Shown here: in pieces, positions 1 through 6,142 of the stretch
Numbering within the stretch: the stretch's first letter is position 1
Layout of the letters: each line of letters begins with the position of its first letter
From: Chitinispirillales bacterium
GTDB lineage: Bacteria > Fibrobacterota > Chitinivibrionia > Chitinivibrionales > Chitinispirillaceae
NCBI GenBank assembly: GCA_031254445.1
Contig: JAIRUL010000104.1
Coordinates: forward strand, 1 to 8,771
Direction: 5' to 3'
DNA length: 8,771 bases
The notes under the pieces: model-generated
Databases searched by the model: none
What the model was told of the DNA's origin: nothing
The model's input: the letters and a program-made list of their open reading frames with translations, nothing else
Translations under genes and position numbers: made by a program

Positions 1-2
1 TC

Positions 3-1052
3 AGGGGCGCCGGAACGGGGCTGAAGCTTGATGAAGAACCGTCGGCAGCCGACGGGCAGCCCGCCGCTGCCGCCGGCTTGGCGGCCGGCGAGAGCGGCAA
101 ACCGGCGGATAGCGGCGCGCCGGATGCCGACGCCGATGACGGCGACACGTTTGCTGTCCACGGCGACGAAAACGCCGAGTACGAAGAGACTATCGCGGTG
201 CCGTTAAACATGCTTGCCGACGCGGCGGAGGCGGCGAGCGATAACGAGGCCGGCGGCGCGGCTGCCGAAGTTGACGATGATGCGGCTGCCGAAGTTGACG
301 GCGCGGCTGCCGAGTTTAACGATGCGGTTGCCGAGGAGGTTGACGATGCGGCTGCCGGCGCTGATAACGCTGCTGCCGTTACAGTTGGCGGCGCCGCTGT
401 CAAAACCGGTAGCTCCGCCGACAAAGACGCCGGGGCGGCCGCCCATAGCCCTGTTGCCGCGCCCGAGCAAACATCGGCTTCGCCAAGCGGCGCCATAGCG
501 TTATCAAACAGCGCTCCGGCTCCGGCATCGCTTGTTGCCCCGCCGGCTGCCGCTCCGAAAAGCGAAACGCTAACCCATATATCAATGCCAAAGCCAACCT
601 CGCCTCCGCTGCCGCGCAAAACAATCGTTCCGATAAGGCGTGTCCCCGAGACCGTAAAGATGAAAGAGCGCAAGGTCATCTTAGCCGAGGACGTAGAGGT
701 CAACCGAGAACTTATCGCGATGTACTTCGAGGGCACCGGCGTAAAGTTCGAGTTCGCCGTAAACGGCCAGGAGGTTTGCGACAAGTTCGAGAGCAGCCCC
801 GGAGCCTACAGCCTGATACTTATGGACATACAGATGCCGGTGATGGACGGATACGAGGCGACGCGCAAAATCCGCTCAATGGACGTGGCGTGGGCGAAGC
901 AAATCCCAATTATCGCAATGACCGGCAACGACGCCAAGGAGGACATAGACCTCTGCTTCGACGCCGGCATGGACGACCACCTCTTTAAGCCGATAGACAT
1001 GCCGGCTTTGCAGGACAAGGTGTTTGAAATTATCGCGTCGAATACGGAGTGA
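3..1052 (+). CDS. Receiver-domain signalling protein, 5' partial
   Basis: The reading frame is open from the left window edge (first full codon at 3) to the TGA at 1050-1052, giving 349 codons. The first possible start inside it, a TTG at 78, has no ribosome binding site, so the gene most likely begins outside the window. The last ~125 residues (about 660-1045) form a CheY-like receiver domain. It shows the acidic pair Glu-Asp (687-692), phospho-acceptor Asp in LMDIQMPVMDG (825-827), Thr in MTGN (921-923) and Lys in FKPID (987-989), so it should accept phosphate from a histidine kinase. About 200 residues before it are low-complexity, rich in Ala, Asp, Glu, Pro and Ser, with short tandem repeats. 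No DNA-binding or other output domain follows the receiver. A receiver at the extreme C-terminus behind a flexible linker fits a hybrid sensor histidine kinase, but no kinase domain is visible here. The receiver assignment is secure; the whole-protein identity is inference. Confidence 0.85.
   Translation, partial: RGAGTGLKLDEEPSAADGQPAAAAGLAAGESGKPADSGAPDADADDGDTFAVHGDENAEYEETIAVPLNMLADAAEAASDNEAGGAAAEVDDDAAAEVDGAAAEFNDAVAEEVDDAAAGADNAAAVTVGGAAVKTGSSADKDAGAAAHSPVAAPEQTSASPSGAIALSNSAPAPASLVAPPAAAPKSETLTHISMPKPTSPPLPRKTIVPIRRVPETVKMKERKVILAEDVEVNRELIAMYFEGTGVKFEFAVNGQEVCDKFESSPGAYSLILMDIQMPVMDGYEATRKIRSMDVAWAKQIPIIAMTGNDAKEDIDLCFDAGMDDHLFKPIDMPALQDKVFEIIASNTE
258..389 (+). repeat. In-frame 21/24-bp tandem repeats coding an Ala/Asp-rich linker
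   Basis: About six imperfect units start at 258, 282, 303, 324, 348 and 369. They encode AAAEVDDD, AAAEVDG, AAAEFND, AVAEEVDD, AAAGADN and AAVTVGG. Each opens with GCGGCTGCC or a close variant. Unit lengths are 24 or 21 bases, so changes in copy number would keep the frame. The product is an acidic, probably disordered stretch of the linker before the receiver domain. Confidence 0.8.
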
Positions 1053-1062
1053 GGGCGCGGCG

Positions 1063-1842
1063 TCAGTGCGCCGTAAAGCAGACGCTGCTGCCCACGTCTA
1101 ACCCCAAAAGCTCCTCCGCGCTCCCGCCGTTTACCCCTATCTCCATAAGCCCCGCCGACCCGGGGTAGGCCACCGCGCTCCATATCGGGACATCGCTGTA
1201 GTGGTTTCCGATGGGTATGCGCCGGTCTTCCTCCAAGATGCACGCGGCCTTGTCCCCGCAGGCGAAGACCACCTCCCTCGGGCTTATCGAGGTTATCGCG
1301 TTGCCGAACCTGTCTACGTAGATTACCGCCGCCTCCGCCGTGCCCTTGCCGAGCTCCGGCTCCGGCCAGTGGAGCGCCACGTACTCGCCCGTCTCCTCGC
1401 CGCAGCTGCCGAAGTCAAGCCAGTCCGAAAGCCCCGCGGCGAGCGGCGCTAGGAGGTCGCGGGCCGGGAACGTCGCGCAGCCCGACGGCAGCAGGTACTC
1501 GTCTATGTTTACCTCCCGCACCTCAGCCGAATTCTCGCGCCGCAGCACCCACGAGAGCAGCCCGTTGTCGGGCGCAAGAAATATGTGCGACGCCGTCTTC
1601 GCGGCGATCACGCGGGTGCGGGTGCTGCCGTAGTCCACCGCCGAGAGAAAGACTGTGTTCTCGGGAAAGCTGCGGTAGGAAGCTAAAAGGATAAACGCCG
1701 CCTCCCGTATGTACCCACGCTGTACCGCATGGGTCAAGTCCACAGGCACAGCCTGCGGGTTGATGGAGAGGACGGTGCCCTTAAGCTCGCCGGCGAACCA
1801 GTCGTCGGTGCCGAAGTCGGTGATGAGGGCGATAGTGCTCAT
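1063..1842 (-). CDS. SAM hydroxide adenosyltransferase family protein (DUF62), atypical active site
   Basis: This 259-residue protein matches the family that splits S-adenosylmethionine with water into adenosine and methionine, related to the SAM fluorinase and chlorinase. Family landmarks are the N-terminal LITDFGTDDWF (6-16), INPQAVPVDLTH (27-38), IREAAF (45-50), PDNGLLSWV (91-99), VIYVDRFGNAIT in the second domain, and a C-terminal NGGSAEELLGL. Length is normal and no signal peptide or membrane segment is seen, so it is probably cytoplasmic. The family's hydrolytic members carry an Asp-Arg-His triad. Asp70 and Arg77 are found in VDYGSTRTR, where most members have VDPGVG. The usual TFHGRD motif reads TFPARD (124-129), so Pro126 replaces the histidine. 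Activity may be lost or changed. The ATG start at 1842 has only a weak purine-rich stretch upstream. It lies 111 bases downstream of htpG on the same strand and converges on the receiver gene. Confidence 0.85.
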   Translation of the reverse strand: MSTIALITDFGTDDWFAGELKGTVLSINPQAVPVDLTHAVQRGYIREAAFILLASYRSFPENTVFLSAVDYGSTRTRVIAAKTASHIFLAPDNGLLSWVLRRENSAEVREVNIDEYLLPSGCATFPARDLLAPLAAGLSDWLDFGSCGEETGEYVALHWPEPELGKGTAEAAVIYVDRFGNAITSISPREVVFACGDKAACILEEDRRIPIGNHYSDVPIWSAVAYPGSAGLMEIGVNGGSAEELLGLDVGSSVCFTAH

Positions 1843-1855
1843 AGGAAGCTCTTTT

Positions 1856-1893
1856 CAGCGCGCGGCGTTCAGCGCACAGCGCGCAGCGTTCAG
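1856..1893. repeat. Two tandem 17-bp repeats
   Basis: Two copies, at 1856-1872 and 1877-1893, differ at one of 17 positions (core CAGCGCGCxGCGTTCAG) and are separated by CGCA. They lie in the spacer between htpG and the SAM hydrolase-like gene and form the left arm of the larger inverted repeat described separately. Confidence 0.75.
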
Positions 1894-1951
1894 GTTTTGC
1901 CGATAAATCTATTCATTGTTCCATTACTAATCGCTGCGCGCTGAACGCCGC
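1862..1951. repeat. Imperfect long inverted repeat after htpG
   Basis: Positions 1932-1951 are complementary over all 20 bases to 1862-1869 plus 1877-1888, with a 7-base bulge (1870-1876) in the left arm. The intervening 43 bases (1889-1931) are AT-rich. On the minus strand this structure would form in RNA just after the htpG stop codon and before the next gene. The loop is long and there is no T-run after the stem, so it is not a classical intrinsic terminator. A palindromic interspersed element or an mRNA-stabilising or processing structure is possible. No role is shown by the sequence. Confidence 0.7.
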
Positions 1952-1953
1952 CC

Positions 1954-3825
1954 TTACCCTCCCTGCGTAACTTTCGCCAGCATCGCGTTCACCCGCTTAG
2001 AGTATGCCGCCGGATCCTCCGCCGGCCTCCCCTCCGCTATCAGCGCCCCGTCGTACAGGAGCCTTACCCAGTCCTCAAGCTCCGGCGCGGCCGGGTTTTC
2101 CGCGTTGCGCGCGTTTATGTTTACGATGATGGGGTGCTCCGCGTTGATCTCTAATACCCGCTTCGCGGCCGGAACCTCCTGGCCCATTGCTTTCATGATT
2201 TTCTCGATATGCGCGCCGGCTGCGTTCGCTCCGGCCACCAAGCAGGCGGGGCTGTCCTTCAGCCGGCTGGTCACGCGCACGTCTTCCACTAGGTCGGCGA
2301 GGATCTCCTTTATTCGGCCGGATAGCCCCCTGAGCTCCGATTTGGCGGCTTCCTGCTTCTCCGCTTCCTCCTTGCCGAGCGGGCCGAGGTCTAAGTCGCC
2401 GCGGTTGACGGGCTTCAGCGGTTTTCCTTCGTAGTTGTTGATGCCGCCGATTACCCACTCGTCAATAGGGTCTACAAGGTACAGCACCTCGATGCTCTTT
2501 GCCCTGAAAATCTCGAGGTGCGGGCTCTTCTGCGCGATGTCGCGGGTTTCGGCGGTGATGTAGTAGATTTCCTTCTGATCCTCGCGCATCCTGCCCACGT
2601 ATTGCTTTAGCGACGCCAAATCGTCCGCGGTGTCGCCCATCGACGACTGGAACCGTGCTAATTCCAACAACTTGTCGCGGTTCTCATAATCGCTGTGCAG
2701 CCCCTCTTTCAGCGCCGCGCCGAAGTTTTTCCAGAAATCTTTGTATGCCTGCGGCTCGCTCTCCGCCAATTCCTTAAGCTTCCCGAGGATTTTTGACACG
2801 AGCGCTTTTGATATGCGCTCCATCGTGGCGTTTTTCTGAAGCATTTCGCGCGAGACGTTGAGCGGCAGGTCTTCGGAATCCACCACGCCGCGCACGAAGC
2901 GCAGGTACTCGGGCAGAAGCTCCTTGCAGTTGTCCATTATGAAGACGCGCTTGACGTACAGCTTCACGCCGTGTTTGCGCTCGTAAGAAAAGAGGTCGAA
3001 CGCCGGCTGCGCGGGGATAAATAGGAGCGACGAGTATTCGAGGACGCCCTCCGCCTTGTTGTGCATCGTGCACAGCGGCTTGCCGTGCCCGCCGAGCGCC
3101 TGATGGTAGAACTCCTCGTACTGCTCCGGCGTTATCTCCGAGGCCGCGCGCAGCCACAGCGGTTTTGTTTGGTTGACGGCCTCCTCCTCGCCCTTGTCAT
3201 TCGGTAAATATATCGGGAACGCGATGAAGTCGGAGTATTTTTTGATGAGCGAGCGCGCCTGCCACGCCTCCGCGTACTCGATTTCGTCATCTTTCAGGTA
3301 TATAATGACGTCCGTCCCGTGCCCTTCCCGCTCGGCGCCGCTTAGGGTATAGGAGCTCTCCCCGCTCGACTCCCACATCACCGCGCCGGCGTCGCCCCCT
3401 GCGCGGCGGGTTACGACTTTGACGCTGCCGGCCACCATGAACACGGAGTAAAAGCCAACGCCGAACTGCCCGATGAGGTTGGAGTCGGATCTTTGGTCGC
3501 CGGTCATCTTCTCCAAGAACGCTTTGGAGCCCGACCGCGCTATGGTTCCCAAATTTTCGATCACCTCGTCGCGCGTCATCCCTATGCCGTTGTCGGAAAT
3601 AGTGATGGTCTTGGCCGCCTTGTCTAATTTAACGCGCACGGCAAGCTCCGCGCCGCCGCCGAGCGACGCGTCGGTAAGCGCCTCGAACCGCAGCTTGTCA
3701 AGCGCGTCGGAGGCGTTGGAAATCAGCTCGCGGAGGAAGACCTCCTTGTGGCTGTAGAGCGAATGGATCATCAGATGAAGAAGCTGCTTCGCCTCGGTCT
3801 GGAACTCCATGCTTTGGGACTGCAT
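1954..3825 (-). CDS. htpG: Chaperone protein HtpG (bacterial Hsp90)
   Basis: This 623-residue protein is a cytosolic, homodimeric ATP-dependent chaperone that remodels client proteins, often with the DnaK system. The N-terminal GHKL ATPase shows LRELISNASDALDKLR (31-46, with catalytic Glu33 and Asn37), ISDNGIGM (76-83), GTIARSGSKAF and the GQFGVGFYS lid/glycine motif (119-127), then GHGTDVI. The middle domain follows directly with no charged linker, as expected for a bacterial member. The C-terminal dimerisation domain includes SRLKDSPACLV and ends without the eukaryotic EEVD tail. Length is normal and the frame is intact. The ATG at 3825 is preferred because AAAGGAG (3837-3843, minus strand) lies 11 bases upstream; an internal Met at codon 6 is a less well-spaced alternative. 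It is transcribed divergently from the sugar kinase. No CIRCE-type operator is visible upstream. Confidence 0.97.
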   Translation of the reverse strand: MQSQSMEFQTEAKQLLHLMIHSLYSHKEVFLRELISNASDALDKLRFEALTDASLGGGAELAVRVKLDKAAKTITISDNGIGMTRDEVIENLGTIARSGSKAFLEKMTGDQRSDSNLIGQFGVGFYSVFMVAGSVKVVTRRAGGDAGAVMWESSGESSYTLSGAEREGHGTDVIIYLKDDEIEYAEAWQARSLIKKYSDFIAFPIYLPNDKGEEEAVNQTKPLWLRAASEITPEQYEEFYHQALGGHGKPLCTMHNKAEGVLEYSSLLFIPAQPAFDLFSYERKHGVKLYVKRVFIMDNCKELLPEYLRFVRGVVDSEDLPLNVSREMLQKNATMERISKALVSKILGKLKELAESEPQAYKDFWKNFGAALKEGLHSDYENRDKLLELARFQSSMGDTADDLASLKQYVGRMREDQKEIYYITAETRDIAQKSPHLEIFRAKSIEVLYLVDPIDEWVIGGINNYEGKPLKPVNRGDLDLGPLGKEEAEKQEAAKSELRGLSGRIKEILADLVEDVRVTSRLKDSPACLVAGANAAGAHIEKIMKAMGQEVPAAKRVLEINAEHPIIVNINARNAENPAAPELEDWVRLLYDGALIAEGRPAEDPAAYSKRVNAMLAKVTQGG

Positions 3826-3905
3826 AATGCTGTAACTCCTTTATTGCGGGTAAACGGTTATGTATTGTATTGATGGGCTCAATTAATACTACTCAACGTA
3901 TAAAA

Positions 3906-3933
3906 TATATATTATTGCCGATAGAATAGGCAA
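3906..3933 (-). promoter_or_regulatory. Candidate sigma70-type promoter for htpG
   Basis: On the minus strand TTGCCT (3933-3928) is followed after 16 bases by TATATA (3911-3906). Transcription would start near 3898, leaving a leader of about 70 bases before the htpG ATG. The surrounding AT repeats allow nearby alternatives for the -10 box, so the exact position is uncertain. Confidence 0.4.
3915..3933. promoter_or_regulatory. Short palindrome TTGCC-N9-GGCAA, possible operator
   Basis: Perfect 5-base arms at 3915-3919 and 3929-3933 are separated by 9 bases. The right arm overlaps the proposed htpG -35 box, a position typical of a repressor site. I cannot link it to any known regulator, and a 5-base arm can arise by chance. 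Confidence 0.3.
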
Positions 3934-3985
3934 AATATTTGTGGGTGGCGGCGCATTGGGCAGGTCGCGGTAATAAATTTTTTTA

Positions 3986-4014
3986 TTGTTATTCTATGCG
4001 CTTTTTATTATATT
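3986..4014 (+). promoter_or_regulatory. Candidate sigma70-type promoter for the sugar kinase
   Basis: TTGTTA (3986-3991) and TATATT (4009-4014) are separated by 17 bases, matching the consensus boxes at 4 of 6 and 5 of 6 positions. Transcription would begin near 4021, downstream of the ATG at 3996 and the GTG at 3939. This supports the TTG at 4068 as the real kinase start. Confidence 0.5.
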
Positions 4015-4054
4015 CTATCCTCTATAGTTGTATCGTGCCGTATCGTTACCAACA

Positions 4055-4059
4055 AGAGG
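4055..4059 (+). promoter_or_regulatory. Ribosome binding site deciding the kinase start
   Basis: AGAGG, inside CAAGAGGC, ends 8 bases before the TTG at 4068. The upstream in-frame starts (GTG 3939, ATG 3996) are preceded by AT-rich DNA with no Shine-Dalgarno match. The same 11-mer TACCAACAAGA runs into the binding sites of both this gene (4047-4057) and the next gene (5037-5047). Confidence 0.6.
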
Positions 4060-4067
4060 CTATTTAC

Positions 4068-4997
4068 TTGATAATTTGCACCCTTTTTAATCCGGCCGTA
4101 GATATGGTTTGCCGGATAGACGGCTTTGAACACGGCACGACGCGCTTAAACGTGCCGTCGTACACGGTGCCAGCCGGCAAGGGGCTAAACGTGGCGCGCG
4201 TGATCCGCACCCTAGGCGAGGAGGTGGCGCTCGCCGGGCTGATTCCCAAAAACGACATCCGCCGCTTCGGCGCTTTCCTTAGCGACCACGGCATAAAACC
4301 GCTTCTTTACGAGGCTCCCGGGAGCACGCGCGTCAACATCACGCTCTACGATTCGCAGGCGGAGTGCGTCACGCACATAAACAGCGTCTCGCACGCCCTG
4401 CCGGTCAGGCTGCAAGAGGATTTCCTGCGCTTTTTAGCGGAATACGCCGAGGGCGGCGACTACTGGTGTTTCAGCGGAAGCCTGCCGAGCGGTTTCGACG
4501 ACGACGCCTACTCGCGCGTGATAACCGACTTCAGGAAAAAGGGCGCGCGCTGCCTCTTAGACACCCGCGGCATGGCCCTCAAAACCGGCGCGCGGGCGGC
4601 CCCGCAAATCATCACGCCCAACCTAACGGAGCTCGGGGAGTTCTTCGAGATGGAAATCAAAGGCGTCCACCACATCGCCCTGAGCGGCAAGCGGTTCATA
4701 GACATGGGCGTGGAGTACGTCTTCATCACCTTAGGCGAAGACGGGGTAATCGCGATCCACGAGGAGCAGTGCCTTCTGTGTTCGCCGCCCGATGTAAAGA
4801 CCGTAGACACGGTCGGCTGCGGCGACGCGCTCGCGGCCGGCATCATAGTCGCGCAAAAGCGAAAGTTCGCTTTCGCCGAAATGTGCAGGATGGCGGTGGC
4901 CTGCGGGTCGTCGAAAAGCCTGCACGAAGGGCCGGGCATCGTTACGCTAGAGGAGGTTTGGCAGCTGATGGAGGGGGTTAAGATTACGGCGATTTGA
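4068..4997 (+). CDS. PfkB-family sugar kinase, 1-phosphofructokinase / tagatose-6-phosphate kinase-like
   Basis: From the TTG at 4068 the protein has 309 residues, the usual size of this family. It begins MIICTLFNPAVDMVCRIDGFEHG, which lines up with the start of 1-phosphofructokinases. Seen in order are the substrate-site AGKGLNVAR (36-44), FSGSLPSG, the LDTRG region, TPNLTELGEFF, FITLGEDGV, and the nucleotide/anion-hole motif DTVGCGDALAAG (247-258) with catalytic base Asp253. The family usually has GAGD there; Cys251 replaces Ala. Likely activity is ATP-dependent phosphorylation of a sugar phosphate such as fructose 1-phosphate or tagatose 6-phosphate. The substrate cannot be fixed, because no PTS transporter, aldolase or regulator is adjacent. 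It lies 59 bases upstream of the UDP-xylose synthase gene and may share its transcript. The TTG start rests on the ribosome binding site, the promoter position and family alignment. Confidence 0.85.
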   Translation: MIICTLFNPAVDMVCRIDGFEHGTTRLNVPSYTVPAGKGLNVARVIRTLGEEVALAGLIPKNDIRRFGAFLSDHGIKPLLYEAPGSTRVNITLYDSQAECVTHINSVSHALPVRLQEDFLRFLAEYAEGGDYWCFSGSLPSGFDDDAYSRVITDFRKKGARCLLDTRGMALKTGARAAPQIITPNLTELGEFFEMEIKGVHHIALSGKRFIDMGVEYVFITLGEDGVIAIHEEQCLLCSPPDVKTVDTVGCGDALAAGIIVAQKRKFAFAEMCRMAVACGSSKSLHEGPGIVTLEEVWQLMEGVKITAI

Positions 4998-5056
4998 TTG
5001 TGGCAGCGGGGTCAATGTATTGATGGCGTAATGTACTACCAACAAGAAAGGGAACG

Positions 5057-5995
5057 ATGAAAACTAAGCGGATTTTGGTGACCGGGGGGGCGGGCTTTTT
5101 GGGTTCGCACCTTTGCGAGAAGCTTGTGGGGCAGGGGCACGATGTCATCTGCTTGGATAATTATTTTACCGGTCGTAAGAAGAATGTGGAGCGCCTTATT
5201 GATCTCCACAACTTTGAGCTTATGCGCCACGACGTAACGTTCCCAATGTACGTTGAGGTTGACCAAATTTACAATCTGGCGTGTCCGGCTTCGCCCGTTC
5301 ACTACCAGTACAACGCCGTCAAAACGATCAAGACATCGGTGATGGGCGCGATAAACGTTTTGGGGTTAGCGAAGCGCGTGCGCGCGCGCGTGCTGCAAGC
5401 GTCGACATCGGAGGTCTACGGCGACCCGAGCGAGCACCCGCAGAAAGAGACATACTGGGGCAACGTCAACCCCATAGGCGTGCGCTCCTGCTACGACGAG
5501 GGCAAGCGGGTAGCCGAGACGCTCTTCTTCGATTACCACCGCATGAACAAGGTTGACATAAGGGTAATGCGCATCTTCAACACTTATGGCCCCCGTATGC
5601 ACCCAAACGATGGCAGGGTAGTGTCGAATTTTATAGTGCAGGCGCTAAAAGGAAACGATATAACGATATACGGTGATGGGTCGCAGACGCGGTCGTTTTG
5701 CTATGCGGATGATTTGATTGATGGGATGATTAAGCTGATGAATACGGAGGGCGTTATCGGGCCTATCAACATAGGCAATCCCGGCGAGTTCACAATTAAG
5801 CAGTTAGCCGAAGAGGTAATATCGTTGACATCCAGCAAATCAAAGATTATCTACCAACCCTTGCCGTCAGACGATCCGAAGCAGAGGCGTCCTGACATTA
5901 CGTTAGCCAAAGAGAAGTTAGGATGGGAACCGAACGTGAAGTTAAGGGATGGGTTGGTTAAGACGATTGAGTACTTTAGGGGGAACTTAGAATAA
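5057..5995 (+). CDS. uxs: UDP-glucuronate decarboxylase (UDP-xylose synthase)
   Basis: This 312-residue extended short-chain dehydrogenase has the normal length for bacterial UXS. It converts UDP-glucuronate to UDP-xylose and CO2 with tightly bound NAD+, supplying xylose for surface polysaccharides or glycans. The Rossmann motif GGAGFLG is at 10-16. STSEVYGDP (116-124) carries catalytic Thr117 and the decarboxylase-type Glu119. The Tyr146-x3-Lys150 pair lies in SCYDEGK, and the Arg212 typical of UXS is in [11 protein letters not shown]. These residues distinguish it from plain 4-epimerases and dehydratases. The ATG at 5057 follows AAAGGGA by four bases, and translation from it matches the family N-terminus. 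No UDP-glucose dehydrogenase, which makes the substrate, is in the window. Codons in the middle (about 5340-5560) look richer in G/C than those at the two ends. The spacer after the stop begins the repeat element that precedes leuS. Confidence 0.93.
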   Translation: MKTKRILVTGGAGFLGSHLCEKLVGQGHDVICLDNYFTGRKKNVERLIDLHNFELMRHDVTFPMYVEVDQIYNLACPASPVHYQYNAVKTIKTSVMGAINVLGLAKRVRARVLQASTSEVYGDPSEHPQKETYWGNVNPIGVRSCYDEGKRVAETLFFDYHRMNKVDIRVMRIFNTYGPRMHPNDGRVVSNFIVQALKGNDITIYGDGSQTRSFCYADDLIDGMIKLMNTEGVIGPINIGNPGEFTIKQLAEEVISLTSSKSKIIYQPLPSDDPKQRRPDITLAKEKLGWEPNVKLRDGLVKTIEYFRGNLE

Positions 5996-6002
5996 GTTGA
6001 TG

Positions 6003-6064
6003 TTGACTTTGTGTGGCGGCTTTAGCCGCCACACGTTATGAAGCCGTAGGCTTCGTCTGAAAAA
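6003..6064 (+). repeat. 62-bp intergenic repeat, left copy (inverted partner at 8710-8771)
   Basis: These 62 bases equal the reverse complement of 8710-8771 with no mismatch. The copy begins 8 bases after the uxs stop codon. It contains a large hairpin (6011-6034) and a small one (arms GAAGCC and GGCTTC, 6040-6054), followed by GTCTGAAAAA. TTGACTTT lies at its start (6003-6010) and again just beyond it at 6080-6087. It encodes no protein that I recognise. Confidence 0.95.
6011..6034. terminator. Perfect 10-bp hairpin after uxs; possible transcription stop or RNA stabiliser
   Basis: The arms GTGTGGCGGC and GCCGCCACAC enclose the 4-base loop TTTA. The stem is very stable and starts 16 bases after the uxs stop. 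No T-run follows it on either strand, so it does not meet the usual form of an intrinsic terminator. The identical hairpin lies in the copy downstream of leuS (8740-8763). It could pause transcription or protect the mRNA 3' end, as REP-type elements do. Confidence 0.4.
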
Positions 6065-6133
6065 AGAATTTAAAAGAATTTGACTTTTATAGGCTTCGTC
6101 TGAAAAAAGACGTTAAAAGACTTTGACCTTAAG
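6048..6133 (+). repeat. Tandem duplication of a 43-bp segment upstream of leuS
   Basis: Bases 6048-6067 recur exactly at 6091-6110 (20 of 20, beginning AGGCTTCGTCTG). The following 23 bases of each unit remain clearly similar, with shared TTAAAAGA and TTTGAC blocks. The second unit (6091-6133) lacks the left arm of the small hairpin but can form its own, CGTCT/AGACG with a 6-base loop (6097-6112). It runs up to the leuS ribosome binding site. Confidence 0.85.
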
Positions 6134-6136
6134 GAG
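6131..6136 (+). promoter_or_regulatory. Strong ribosome binding site of leuS
   Basis: AAGGAG lies 6 bases before the ATG at 6143 and fixes that start. It overlaps the 8-base palindrome CCTTAAGG (6127-6134) and directly follows the duplicated repeat unit. No T-box leader structure is apparent in the 147-base spacer. Confidence 0.85.
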
Positions 6137-6142
6137 ATTCCC

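Larger units (their letters stand above)
3826..4067. other. AT-rich divergent intergenic region
   Basis: This 242-base stretch separates the divergent htpG and sugar kinase genes and is much richer in A/T than the flanking coding DNA. It holds a candidate promoter in each direction, a short palindrome and the ribosome binding sites of both genes. The kinase reading frame stays open upstream as far as a GTG at 3939, but that extension (many Tyr, Leu and Ile codons) has no homology I recognise. It is better read as untranslated promoter DNA. Confidence 0.7.

Noticed and set aside
78..80. TTG as the start of the receiver-domain gene
   Set aside because: There is no Shine-Dalgarno sequence before it and the frame is open to the window edge, so the gene is better described as 5' partial.
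204..470. Minus-strand open frame with a repetitive product opposite the receiver-gene linker
   Set aside because: Its repeats are only the complement of the coding tandem repeats; it has no independent gene signals.
1054..1073. Terminator between the convergent receiver and SAM hydrolase-like genes
   Set aside because: Only 5-bp GC stems overlapping the stop codon of the minus-strand gene are possible, without a T-run.
3939..4067. N-terminal extension of the sugar kinase from GTG 3939 or ATG 3996
   Set aside because: The extension spans a likely promoter, lacks a ribosome binding site, is AT-rich and has no family counterpart. TTG 4068 has good spacing and matches the family N-terminus.
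6003..6087. TTGACT in the leuS upstream repeats as -35 promoter boxes
   Set aside because: No acceptable -10 box lies 16-18 bases downstream of any of the copies.
6003..6133. CRISPR array in the repeats upstream of leuS
   Set aside because: There are only two diverging tandem units with no unique spacers and no cas genes.
5996..6142. T-box leucine riboswitch before leuS
   Set aside because: The spacer is short, consists mainly of the repeat element, and shows no T-box consensus or antiterminator/terminator pair.
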